From positions 360,001 to 424,000 of the forward strand of contig NZ_CP027218.1 in NCBI RefSeq assembly GCF_004124275.1: a DNA stretch of 64,000 nucleotides, in the 5' to 3' direction. The notes under the pieces were generated by a model, which saw only the letters and a program-made list of their open reading frames with translations, was not told the origin of the DNA and did no database searches. The stretch comes from Pseudomonas sp. DTU12.3 (lineage in GTDB: Bacteria > Pseudomonadota > Gammaproteobacteria > Pseudomonadales > Pseudomonadaceae). Positions 11,746 through 19,705 of the stretch are shown here, in pieces; the first letter of the stretch is position 1, and each line of letters opens with the position of its first letter. Position numbers and translations under genes: made by a program.

Positions 11746-12213
11746 TTAAACAAACAGCTTCAATACATTCCCCATCGCATCATCGGCAAATCCCTGCACA
11801 AACTCCTTGAACCCCGGCAGCGCTTCTTCGCCGCCCGAGGCCGGCTCGGCAATGATCGTCCACGTCGCCCGGGATCTACCTTCGCTCAGCGATTCGACAT
11901 TCATCGCCGCCCACAGATTCGCCACCCCCAACGTGTTGTAAATCGTCGTCCAGGTCATGCTCCGTGCATGCTCATCGCGGGAGTTCAGTTGCTCGACTAC
12001 GACGTTGCCGTCCTTGAAGCATTTCTTGCGCAGCGAAGACACGCCTTCGCCAATCAATTCGATGTGCGACAGCGCTGGAATGAAGCGATCGAAACCGCCG
12101 AAGTTGCCGACCACCGCCCAGACTTGCGCCGCGTCTGTCGGCACTTCCACCGACGATACAACGTGGCAACCATGCGGGTTTTTGATCAGGGTGTCGGGTT
12201 GCAAAGTGCTCAT
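11746..12213 (-). CDS. mgoD: MgoD, SRPBCC/polyketide-cyclase-like protein of the mgo/pvf operon
   Basis: This 155-residue single-domain protein has a START/SRPBCC helix-grip fold. It shows the family opening SSVEVPTDAAQVWAVVGNFGGFDRFIPAL (first strand, helix and the WAVVGNFG turn) and a long C-terminal helix (FKEFVQGFADDAMGNVLKLF). It is the last gene of the four-gene operon, 22 bp after mgoA, with a good ribosome site (AAAGGAGC). In described mgo/pvf operons this position is held by a polyketide cyclase/dehydrase-like protein needed for full signal production. Its exact chemistry is unsettled. Confidence 0.88.
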   Translation of the reverse strand: MSTLQPDTLIKNPHGCHVVSSVEVPTDAAQVWAVVGNFGGFDRFIPALSHIELIGEGVSSLRKKCFKDGNVVVEQLNSRDEHARSMTWTTIYNTLGVANLWAAMNVESLSEGRSRATWTIIAEPASGGEEALPGFKEFVQGFADDAMGNVLKLFV

Positions 12214-12235
12214 GGTGTTGCTCCTTTTTGATGAA

Positions 12236-15200
12236 CTAGATGAAGTTGATTTCTTTCAGGTAATCGCAGCCGCGACGCAGCAGCGCCGGGGATTTCTGCG
12301 GGTAGTGCGCGCCCATCTGCTGCACGCCGGCCTCGGCGTTGGCGTGGCCGATCAGCGAGATGTCGCCGATGTCTTCTTCAAAACCGTTGAGGTAGAAGCC
12401 GAGTACGCCGAACAGCGCGTTGTCGGCATCGACGCGGCCCAGTTGCTGCTGCCAGTCGGCGACGCTGACCAGCGCGAACTCGCTGCCGGTTTCGCGGAAC
12501 GAAGCGACGTAGGCGTCCCAGCTCAGCGGCTCGGGGTTGTGCAGATTGAACACCGCACGTTCGGCCGAATAACGGCTGGCGTGGAAGGCGATGAAGCGAG
12601 CGAGAAAGTCCACCGGCATCAGGTCGAAATTCAGCGCGAAAGCCGGCACCTGGCCGAGCTGAATCGAACCCTTGAGCATCAGCATCAAACGGTTTTTGTG
12701 CGGTTGGCAGACGCCGCTCAGACTGTTGAAACTGATGTTGCCGGGGCGATACAGATTGACCCGCACACCACGCTCCCGCGCCCGTTCGAGGATGCGTTCG
12801 CCGACCCATTTCGACAGGTTGTAGCCGTTGCGAATGTAGATCGGCGGGGTGGGCGCGGCCGGCAATTCCAACACCCGCCCCGCGTCATCGACCGTGCTTG
12901 ACGCCGACAGCGTCGAGACAAAATTGAAGACCTTTTTGCTTTGCCCTTCACACAGCCGCAGCAAAGCGAAAATCGGCTCGACGTTGTCTGCCGCCAGCGA
13001 CTCGTAATCGAGTACGTGATTGACGTTCGCGGCGTTGTGCACCAGCGCGCCGAACTCGCGATCGAGGCGTTGGTAATCTTCGTCATTCAGGCCCAGTTGC
13101 GGGCGGGTAATGTCTGCCGCGTAAACCCGCACCCGACTCAGGTCCAGATGCTCCAGACGATTTTCCCGCAGTGACTGAGCAAACCGTTGCGCCGCTGTTT
13201 GCCCCCCGCCATCACGCACCAGACACGCCACTTCGCTGGCGCCCCAACCGAGCAGCGCCTCGACGATGTGGACGCCGACAAAACTGTTGGCACCGGTGAC
13301 GATCACCCTGTGCACATCGCCCATGCAATTGATCGGCAGCGGCTCGATATCCAGCGTGCGCTCGGCGTCGGCCATGGCCTGGGCGCTGAGCACGGCGCTG
13401 TCGTCAGTGCCGCGAACCAGAGTCGCGAGCTTGATGATGGTCGGCAGCTCGATGAAGCGATTGATCGAGATGCTGCGGCCGAACTCCTCTCGCAAACGCA
13501 GCAACATCCGCGACAACAGAATCGAATGGCCGCCGAGATTGAAGAAGCTTTCGTCGGTAGAAATGTCGCTGCCCGGCAGCTCCAGCAACTCGGCCCAGAT
13601 CTCCAGCAGCAGTGCTTCGTCGGCATTGGCCGGCAGGCACTTCGGGCCGTTGTCCTGCACGCTCACTGGCAGTTCCAGCAAGGCTTTGCGGTCGACTTTA
13701 CCGTTGCTGGCGAAGGGCATGCTGGCCAGCTCGGTCCACGCCACCGGTTGCATGTAGTCCGGCAGAAATTGCTGGGCGTGAGCTTTCAGTGCATCGCGGG
13801 CAGTGCCTGCTTGCGGTTGGGCGAGGAACGCCAGAATCCGCCGCTGACTGTCGATCACCACTGCCACTTGCCGGTACAGCTGGCTCTCGCGCAGGCAGCG
13901 TTCGATCTCTTCCGGCTCGACCCGAAAACCGCGAATCTTCACCTGATTGTCGCGCCGCCCGCACAGCTCAATGCCATGCTCGCCCCACTTGGCCATGTCA
14001 CCGCTGCGGTAGGCGCGCAGCGTTTGGCCATCCGGCAGTTGCAGGGTCAGATAACGTTCGGCGGTCTGCTGCGGGTTGTTCAGATAGCCGAGGCAGACAC
14101 CGGGGCCGACGATGAACAACTCGCCGACGGTTTGCTCCGGCACTGGCTGCAAATCGTCATCGAGAATCAGCACCTGGCTGTTGGCGATGGGCGCGCCGAG
14201 GCTGCGGTTGCTGTCACCCGGTTGCAGTTGCCGCGCGGTGATCAGCACCGTGGCTTCGGTCGGGCCGTAGAGATTGTGCAGGGTGCCCTGGCGGGTCAGT
14301 TGCTCGATGACAAACGGCTCGCAGACATCGCCGCCAGTCATCACTTGGACGCCTTGCAGTTGCTCCAGCGGCAGGATGCTCAACAGCGCCGGCGGCAGGA
14401 AGGCGTGGCTCAATTGTCGCCGACGGATCAGCGCCACCAGTTGCAGCGGATCGCGCCGTTGCGTGTCATCGGGCACCACCAGTTCGGCACCTGCGAGCAG
14501 GCTCGGAAAGATGTCGATCAGCGACGAGTCGAAACTCAGCGAGGAGAATTGCAGCACCCGGCTCTCGGCGCGCAGCTGCACGTAGTCGGCGTACCACGCG
14601 GTGAAATGGGCAAGGTTGGCCTGACTGAGCAAGACGCCTTTGGGATGCCCGGTGGTGCCTGAGGTATAGAGCGCCATGCACGGCGCATCGAGCTCAGGGC
14701 GTTGGCGCAGCAACGGCTGGTTGAGATCTGCCGCAGCGCTGTCGATGCCACAGACGTCCAGCCCCGCCATCGTTGTGCTGAGCGGATGCACGCCATCGTG
14801 CAGCAACAGTAGCGCGCTAGCGTTCTGCAGGATGTATTGCTGGCGCTGCAATGGATGGCTGGGTTCCAGCGGCAGGTACACCGCACCGCTGCCGAGAATC
14901 GCCACAATCGCAGCAAACAACTCAGGGCTTTTCGGCAGGCAGATGCCGACCACCCACGGCTGCGGATATTGCTCCAGCAACGACAGCAATCGCTGTTGGA
15001 TGGCGCGGCTGTGGGTGTGCAGTTGGCGGTAGCTGATCGACTGCTCGGCGAGGTGCAGCGCCGGGCGTTCGGCATGCTGGATGAAGCTCTGTTGCAGACG
15101 CTCGATCAGCGGGATTTGCGCCTGTTCCAACAGCCGCTCATTCGCTGTGTCATTGCAACGGTGGACGTAAGCCAGACTGTCGAGAAACAGTAGGTTTTCC

Positions 15201-15628
15201 ATGCGTTCGAAATCCGGCACCCGCATCGACGCGGCCTGCTGAAAATATTCCGCGTCGCGGGAAAAGCGGCTGACCAGCAACGCCACTTCGTCCACCACCT
15301 GCGTCAGTACCCGCTGGCGCAACGCCTGGCCGTTGCCGGACGGCTCATCGCCAATCGGTACGCGGCTGATCAGTGACGAGCCGAGAAAGCACAGCAGGTC
15401 GAGCGAGGGTAAACCCGCAAGGCTCGGTGCACCGACACCCAGACGCAGATGCAGGTGGGGGATGGCGCAGTGATCACCGGCGCCGATGAAGCCGTCGTCG
15501 ATGATCAGATTCACCGTCGATTGCGCCGCGCCACTGCGCGTCAATGTATGCCCGTGTTGTTCCAGTTCCTGCGCCAGGGCGGTCATGGCCCGGCTGGTGC
15601 CAATCAGCAAAATGTCGAGACGTTTCAT
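12236..15628 (-). CDS. mgoA: MgoA/PvfC, nonribosomal peptide synthetase module (A-T-reductase)
   Basis: This 1130-residue single-module NRPS has no condensation domain. Residues 1 to about 180 resemble a degenerate formyltransferase-like N-terminal domain. The adenylation domain (about 195-680) has A3 LYTSGTTGHPKGV, A5 NLYGPTEAT, A7 YRSGDMAKWG, A8 GRRDNQVKIRGFRVEPEEIE and A10 NGKVDRKAL. The thiolation domain (about 690-755) has the phosphopantetheine site FFNLGGHSILLSR. The terminal thioester reductase (about 775-1130) has the NAD(P)H motif VTGANSFVGVHIVEALL and catalytic YNLSKW. It loads one amino acid and releases it by reduction to an aldehyde or alcohol. In P. syringae and P. entomophila this enzyme makes leudiazen/valdiazen-type or pyrazine N-oxide signals. 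It starts 13 bp after mgoC. The loaded amino acid (leucine or valine in relatives) was not determined. Confidence 0.92.
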   Translation of the reverse strand: MKRLDILLIGTSRAMTALAQELEQHGHTLTRSGAAQSTVNLIIDDGFIGAGDHCAIPHLHLRLGVGAPSLAGLPSLDLLCFLGSSLISRVPIGDEPSGNGQALRQRVLTQVVDEVALLVSRFSRDAEYFQQAASMRVPDFERMENLLFLDSLAYVHRCNDTANERLLEQAQIPLIERLQQSFIQHAERPALHLAEQSISYRQLHTHSRAIQQRLLSLLEQYPQPWVVGICLPKSPELFAAIVAILGSGAVYLPLEPSHPLQRQQYILQNASALLLLHDGVHPLSTTMAGLDVCGIDSAAADLNQPLLRQRPELDAPCMALYTSGTTGHPKGVLLSQANLAHFTAWYADYVQLRAESRVLQFSSLSFDSSLIDIFPSLLAGAELVVPDDTQRRDPLQLVALIRRRQLSHAFLPPALLSILPLEQLQGVQVMTGGDVCEPFVIEQLTRQGTLHNLYGPTEATVLITARQLQPGDSNRSLGAPIANSQVLILDDDLQPVPEQTVGELFIVGPGVCLGYLNNPQQTAERYLTLQLPDGQTLRAYRSGDMAKWGEHGIELCGRRDNQVKIRGFRVEPEEIERCLRESQLYRQVAVVIDSQRRILAFLAQPQAGTARDALKAHAQQFLPDYMQPVAWTELASMPFASNGKVDRKALLELPVSVQDNGPKCLPANADEALLLEIWAELLELPGSDISTDESFFNLGGHSILLSRMLLRLREEFGRSISINRFIELPTIIKLATLVRGTDDSAVLSAQAMADAERTLDIEPLPINCMGDVHRVIVTGANSFVGVHIVEALLGWGASEVACLVRDGGGQTAAQRFAQSLRENRLEHLDLSRVRVYAADITRPQLGLNDEDYQRLDREFGALVHNAANVNHVLDYESLAADNVEPIFALLRLCEGQSKKVFNFVSTLSASSTVDDAGRVLELPAAPTPPIYIRNGYNLSKWVGERILERARERGVRVNLYRPGNISFNSLSGVCQPHKNRLMLMLKGSIQLGQVPAFALNFDLMPVDFLARFIAFHASRYSAERAVFNLHNPEPLSWDAYVASFRETGSEFALVSVADWQQQLGRVDADNALFGVLGFYLNGFEEDIGDISLIGHANAEAGVQQMGAHYPQKSPALLRRGCDYLKEINFI

Positions 15629-15641
15629 GTCGGCCTCCTCA

Positions 15642-16571
15642 TCAAACCAGGTAGTCGCGCAGGGCGTGCTGTACGCACGGTGTGTCGAGCAGCGAGCTGT
15701 TGTGAAAGAACTTCACGATGTTGCCCACCAGCGGGTGATGGCGATTGATCGGAAAGGCCAGCCCGGTCATTTCCTCCTGCAGCGCGCGACGCGTCGCGGC
15801 GCTGACCGGCAAGGCGTCGATCAGGCGCAGATCGAAGGTTTTCTGGATGTCATTGGTCAGGTAATGGCCGATGAACACCGGCAGGATCTGCGCAATGGTC
15901 GCGCGATCCGCGTCGCTGGCCGTGTGCCAATAGATGCGCACCATCCGCGCCCAGAAACTGGAGTGGCGACCTTCGTCGAGCAGGTGGTCGGCCATCAGGC
16001 CTTTGATCGACGGTTTGACCGTGTCATCGCGGGCGAACGCCGCAACATCGCCGGTCACGGTGTTCTCGGCGATGGCCACGCAAATCAACTCCACGGCACT
16101 GCGCAAGTGCTCCGGTGCCAGGGCCACGGCGGCGGGAATCGCCCGGCTCAGTTCGATTTCGTCGGGCAAGCGGATCGGCTCGATGCCGGTCATCGCGACC
16201 GTCTGCTGCATGAAATCCATGGCCACCAGCGCGTGGTAATCCTCGTCGACCACCACGGTCATCGCGTCGTAGCGACAGGCGAACGGGAAGGCCACGGCGA
16301 AGCGATTCTTGGCGATGCTGCGAGCGGTCTTGTCGACGATTTCCGTTTCGAAAATCACCACATCGTTGATGAACTTGTACAGCGTCTGCACCAGGGCGAA
16401 ATCACGCTGTTGCGGGCATTCGCGCAGAAAGGTTTCGCTGAGCACCAGCGGTTGGCGACTGAGTGGATAGATCAGGCGCTCGTCGTCCTCCAGTACACGT
16501 CGAGGACGGGTGCGAATGGTTGCGCGACTCTCCCAGACATCCGCGAAAGATTGATAGTCGGCGGCGTTCAT
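15642..16571 (-). CDS. mgoC: MgoC/PvfB, AurF-like diiron N-oxygenase
   Basis: This 309-residue diiron oxygenase is of the p-aminobenzoate N-oxygenase (AurF) family and oxidises the amine nitrogen of the amino-acid-derived intermediate. Visible metal-ligand segments are FETEIVD (about residue 75), DEDYHAL (about 108), ENTVTGDV (about 168) and DEGRHSSFW (about 200). The start is the ATG at 16571 (MNAADYQ), overlapping the mgoB stop as ATGA, so the two are translationally coupled. The frame is open further upstream but only antisense to mgoB. Order and coupling match mgoBCA/pvfABC operons. Confidence 0.9.
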   Translation of the reverse strand: MNAADYQSFADVWESRATIRTRPRRVLEDDERLIYPLSRQPLVLSETFLRECPQQRDFALVQTLYKFINDVVIFETEIVDKTARSIAKNRFAVAFPFACRYDAMTVVVDEDYHALVAMDFMQQTVAMTGIEPIRLPDEIELSRAIPAAVALAPEHLRSAVELICVAIAENTVTGDVAAFARDDTVKPSIKGLMADHLLDEGRHSSFWARMVRIYWHTASDADRATIAQILPVFIGHYLTNDIQKTFDLRLIDALPVSAATRRALQEEMTGLAFPINRHHPLVGNIVKFFHNSSLLDTPCVQHALRDYLV

Positions 16572-17341
16572 TGGGCCACCTCGGCCAACGGTTCGCGCAT
16601 GCTCAGGCGCAGGCCGTCCCACAAGGCAATGCGGCTTTCGACGGCAGCGATGGCGCTGGCGTAGACCTCGGCCTCGCGTTGCGCGTCGCCGTCGACCAGA
16701 CGCTCCAGCAGTTGCTCCGCCGCCGGGCCGTGATCCTCGGAATCGACCTCGATGTGCCGTTCCAGGTAATAGCGAAAGGTCGGCGCCTGCTCGATGCCGA
16801 TGCCCCAATCGTCGAGGATGCGCTGGAACATGGTCGGGATCACGCTCTCGCGACCGTGCAGAAATGCTGCGGCCACGCTGTGTCCCGGCGCATGCAGGGC
16901 GATGCGCAAGGTGTCGCGGACGAATTGTGCAGCCGCCGGATCAACGTCGACACTTTGCAACGCCACGTCATAACTCACGCCTTCCTGCTGCAGGGCGACA
17001 AAGCGCTCCACCGCGGTGGTGCTGGCGCCAATTTCGCGCATGGCATCCAGGTACAACTCGAAGTGGCTGTAGTGACCCTCTGCCAGGCGATCGTCGGACT
17101 CCTCACCCAAGACGATTTCGTTGATCAGCCGGGCGGCATGCGGATCGCGCGGCGGTAGCCAGGGCAAGCGGGTGCAGGTCAGTTCCTGCTGCAGACGCTT
17201 GGTCAGCGACATGAAGTCCCATACCGCAAATACGTGGGTCTCCATGAACCGACGCAATACCGATAGCGAAGTGATCTCGGAAAAGATCGGGTGAACACTT
17301 AGTTCAGCTTTTTTCAGGGCGAGTTGGTTCTTAATGGGCAT
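16568..17341 (-). CDS. mgoB: MgoB/PvfA, heme-oxygenase-like (DUF3050-type) protein
   Basis: This protein of about 257 residues is all-helical and has the heme-oxygenase-like fold seen in DUF3050 proteins. Conserved stretches are [30 protein letters not shown] (family core, residues about 17-46), [11 protein letters not shown] (about 75) and [10 protein letters not shown] (about 90). Some members of this superfamily are non-heme iron or diiron oxygenases, and E/H residues suitable as ligands are present. It is the first gene of the mgo/pvf operon. AAAGGA lies 4 nt before a tandem ATGATG at 17344/17341; I chose the second ATG for its better spacing. An upstream ATG at 17386 lacks a ribosome site. 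Confidence 0.87.
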   Translation of the reverse strand: MPIKNQLALKKAELSVHPIFSEITSLSVLRRFMETHVFAVWDFMSLTKRLQQELTCTRLPWLPPRDPHAARLINEIVLGEESDDRLAEGHYSHFELYLDAMREIGASTTAVERFVALQQEGVSYDVALQSVDVDPAAAQFVRDTLRIALHAPGHSVAAAFLHGRESVIPTMFQRILDDWGIGIEQAPTFRYYLERHIEVDSEDHGPAAEQLLERLVDGDAQREAEVYASAIAAVESRIALWDGLRLSMREPLAEVAQ

Positions 17342-18090
17342 CATGATGTCCTTTATCATTGATATGAAATGGAACTGCTCTTTCAACTACGCAATCAATG
17401 CTGCAGTGACTTGTTCATGTCGAGGCTGCAAACTGGATAACGTCCTGCGCGAATGGCCGAAAGTTGCTAGTGCCAGTCTGCAGCGCTCTGGGCTGGTGGC
17501 CGTAAAGCCGCAGTCACTGCGGGTTAAGCGTTAGGCATGTGCCGGAATGAATGGCGAAGTTCAAACTCGGCGAGGAAAAACTAATACAAGCGGAAAGTGT
17601 TTAACAAGTATATTTTGAATTATTTTAAGTTGGCTGTTTTTTGAATATGAAGAGTGCCAATAAAACTTTTGCTTCAAGTTTTATTTGGGCGTAGTTGCTC
17701 CTTTCGGCCAATAACGGCCAAAATTGATCGACAAGAGTGAATGCCTCACTCGAAGCAACTTTCTACTGAAGAGAATTAAGAGTTTTAAAGGGGCGAAAGT
17801 TGGCCGTGACCGGCGCCTGTACTTCCTTTTCCCGTGACAAGGCTCCTTCCGTAGGTTCCTGGTGCGGGGACTGCGCCGACGATGCGGTGCGTCGCCCGTT
17901 CTTTATTGGGTTGGCGGATCAAGAGTGCGGGTAAATTGCCGCCACGGCTATTACCGATTGGTGATCGCCAAGGGCGAAATCGGACTGAGCGGCGCAGGAA
18001 GGTTAGAGCGGGCGCGCCAATCCGCCACTGGCTTTCGTGGTGGATCGGTCGAGGGATTTGTAAGCGGGTGATTCGTCGGTAGCGACGGGC
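17342..18090. promoter_or_regulatory. 749-bp intergenic region upstream of the mgo operon
   Basis: No convincing gene is present; short open frames here lack ribosome sites and family resemblance. The part at about 17570-17790 is clearly AT-rich compared with its surroundings. It holds a perfect 10-bp inverted repeat (AATAAAACTT at 17659-17668, AAGTTTTATT at 17676-17685) and a direct repeat CGGCCAA-TAA-CGGCCAA at 17705-17721. The region must contain the mgo promoter and the end of the GntR transcript. A GGA in the mgoB ribosome site (AAAGGACAT) could be an RsmA/E target, since mgo operons are known to depend on the Gac/Rsm system. Confidence 0.45.
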
Positions 18091-18801
18091 TCAGCGCGAG
18101 GTTTTGCGGCTTTGGCTGGCGGGGCTGGCAAGGAAGCGTGTAATGACATCGACACCGCGATTGAGGTGATGCACCAGCAACTTCACCGAGCCTTCGATAT
18201 CACCCGCGATTGCCGCTTGCAGCATCGCCCGGTGGTCGTCCTGAGACAGCTTGCCCAGGCCCATGGCTTCGAGATTGAAACGCAGGAAGCGTTCTTCTTC
18301 GTTAAGCCCGTCTTCGACCAGCCGTAACAGGCGCCGGTTTGGCGCCTTGCTGTACAGGGCCATGTGAAACAGGCGGTTGAGCCGGCCGATTTCACTATAG
18401 TCGTGCTGGCGCTCCAGCTCTTCGATATAAGCGGCGGCGCGTTCGTGGTCGGCACTGGTCAGCAACGGGATCGACTGCCGCAGAGCTTCGGTCTCGAGCA
18501 GAATTCGCAGTTCATAGGTTTCGGTCGCATCGCCCTGAATCAAAGGTGCAACCACTGCGCCCTTGTGCGCGGTAACGCTGAGCAATTCCTGCGCTTCGAG
18601 CTGGCGCAAGGCTTCGCGCACCGGCATGCGGCTGACCCCGAACAGATCGGCCAGATCCTGCTGGCGCAAGGCAGTACCGCAAGGCAAGCGCCCATCAAGG
18701 ATGGCGGCGCGCAGGGTTTCCTCAATGACCGAACGGGCAAGATGCGCAGGGATCGGCCCATCGACTTTGATGCTGTGCAGCGGTTTGGGCTTCTGTGTCA
18801 C
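18091..18801 (-). CDS. GntR-family regulator, FadR/FCD subfamily
   Basis: This DNA-binding regulator of about 236 residues has an N-terminal winged helix (about 15-80; ALRQQDLADLFGVSRMPVREALRQLEAQELL). A C-terminal FCD ligand-binding domain follows, with metal-binding-type residues spread over ELRILLETEALR, RLFHMALYSKAPNRRL and HRAMLQAAIAGD. I chose the GTG at 18801 because a promoter and a palindromic operator sit just upstream, inside what a longer frame from 18870 would call coding. It is transcribed away from lapG and has no obvious enzyme partner, so its ligand is unknown. Confidence 0.86.
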   Translation of the reverse strand: MTQKPKPLHSIKVDGPIPAHLARSVIEETLRAAILDGRLPCGTALRQQDLADLFGVSRMPVREALRQLEAQELLSVTAHKGAVVAPLIQGDATETYELRILLETEALRQSIPLLTSADHERAAAYIEELERQHDYSEIGRLNRLFHMALYSKAPNRRLLRLVEDGLNEEERFLRFNLEAMGLGKLSQDDHRAMLQAAIAGDIEGSVKLLVHHLNRGVDVITRFLASPASQSRKTSR

Positions 18802-18826
18802 GACTACGCACCCTGTTGTCGGCTGA

Positions 18827-18870
18827 ATTTGGATCCAAATGACACTAGTGATTGCTCTACAGGTTGTCAA
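18827..18870 (-). promoter_or_regulatory. Promoter and autoregulatory operator of the GntR gene
   Basis: On the minus strand TTGACA (18870-18865), a 17-bp spacer and TAGTGT (18847-18842) form a sigma-70 promoter. The perfect 14-bp palindrome ATTTGGATCCAAAT at 18827-18840 lies at the expected transcription start. FCD-type GntR proteins commonly bind such TTGGATCCAA palindromes, so negative autoregulation is likely. Confidence 0.7.
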
Positions 18871-18998
18871 ACCGTGTAGAAGAACTCCGTTACATTTGCA
18901 GTTTAGCGCGGTCGCGATGATCTCATGGTGCCATTGTTTTTTAGCCGGCTAAGCTTCACCATCAAACGCTTTCTATCCTGCCCCCCTGGAAACCTGCT

Positions 18999-19691
18999 GT
19001 GGCGGTACGTTTCGCGATCCCCCGGACTCTGCGCTGGCTCGGCTGCGCACTGCTGCTGGCCGGCGTCATGCTGGGCGGTCTGCATGCCGATTGGGATTTT
19101 TCCGCGATCAGCCGCAAAGCCACCGCACTCTACGGACCGCTGGGCGCCGGGCAGCAACGCATCGATGCCTGGCAGAATCTGCTGGCCACCCAACAGCAGG
19201 CCAGCGAGATGGAAAAGCTCAAAGTGGTGAACCTGTTTTTCAACAAGCAGGTGCGCTACGTCGAGGACATCGATCTGTGGCACGAGGTCGATTATTGGGA
19301 AACGCCGATCGAAGCGCTGTGGAAGGGCGCCGGCGACTGCGAAGACTACGCGATCGCCAAGTATTTCAGCCTGCGCCATCTCGGGGTGTCCAGTGACAAG
19401 CTGCGCATTACCTACGTCAAGGCACTGCGCCAGAACCGCGCGCACATGGTGCTGACTTACTATGCCACCCCCGATGCGATGCCGCTGGTGCTCGACAGCC
19501 TGATCGACCCGATCCAGCCGGCGTCGCAGCGAACCGATTTGCTGCCGGTCTACTCTTTCAATGCTGAAGGACTGTATCTGCCCGGGGCCAAGGGCAATAA
19601 AAAGGTCGGTGACACCAAACGCCTGTCGCGCTGGCAGGATGTGTTGAAGAAAATGCAGGCCGAAGGTTTTCCGGTCGAGACGACTAACTAG
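18999..19691 (+). CDS. lapG: LapG, periplasmic cysteine protease that cuts LapA
   Basis: This 230-residue transglutaminase-like cysteine proteinase removes LapA from the cell surface by cutting its N-terminus. A signal or anchor segment (about residues 8-28) precedes the enzyme. The catalytic triad is Cys114 (GDCEDYA), His149 (RAHMVL) and Asp166 (VLDSL); the spacing of 35 and 17 residues is that of characterised LapG proteins. Acidic residues near WHEVDYWETP probably take part in calcium binding. The GTG at 18999 is the only plausible start after an in-frame stop at 18942. lapD follows 14 bp later, so the two are co-transcribed. Confidence 0.95.
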   Translation: MAVRFAIPRTLRWLGCALLLAGVMLGGLHADWDFSAISRKATALYGPLGAGQQRIDAWQNLLATQQQASEMEKLKVVNLFFNKQVRYVEDIDLWHEVDYWETPIEALWKGAGDCEDYAIAKYFSLRHLGVSSDKLRITYVKALRQNRAHMVLTYYATPDAMPLVLDSLIDPIQPASQRTDLLPVYSFNAEGLYLPGAKGNKKVGDTKRLSRWQDVLKKMQAEGFPVETTN

Positions 19692-19705
19692 GAGCATGCG
19701 CTCAG

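Noticed and set aside
17862-18082. Two overlapping small plus-strand frames downstream of the GntR gene
   Set aside because: They lack ribosome sites, share the same DNA in different frames and resemble no family.
18925-19230. An ATG start at 18925 as an upstream start for lapG
   Set aside because: It is in another frame. The lapG frame has a stop at 18942 and the first usable start is GTG 18999.
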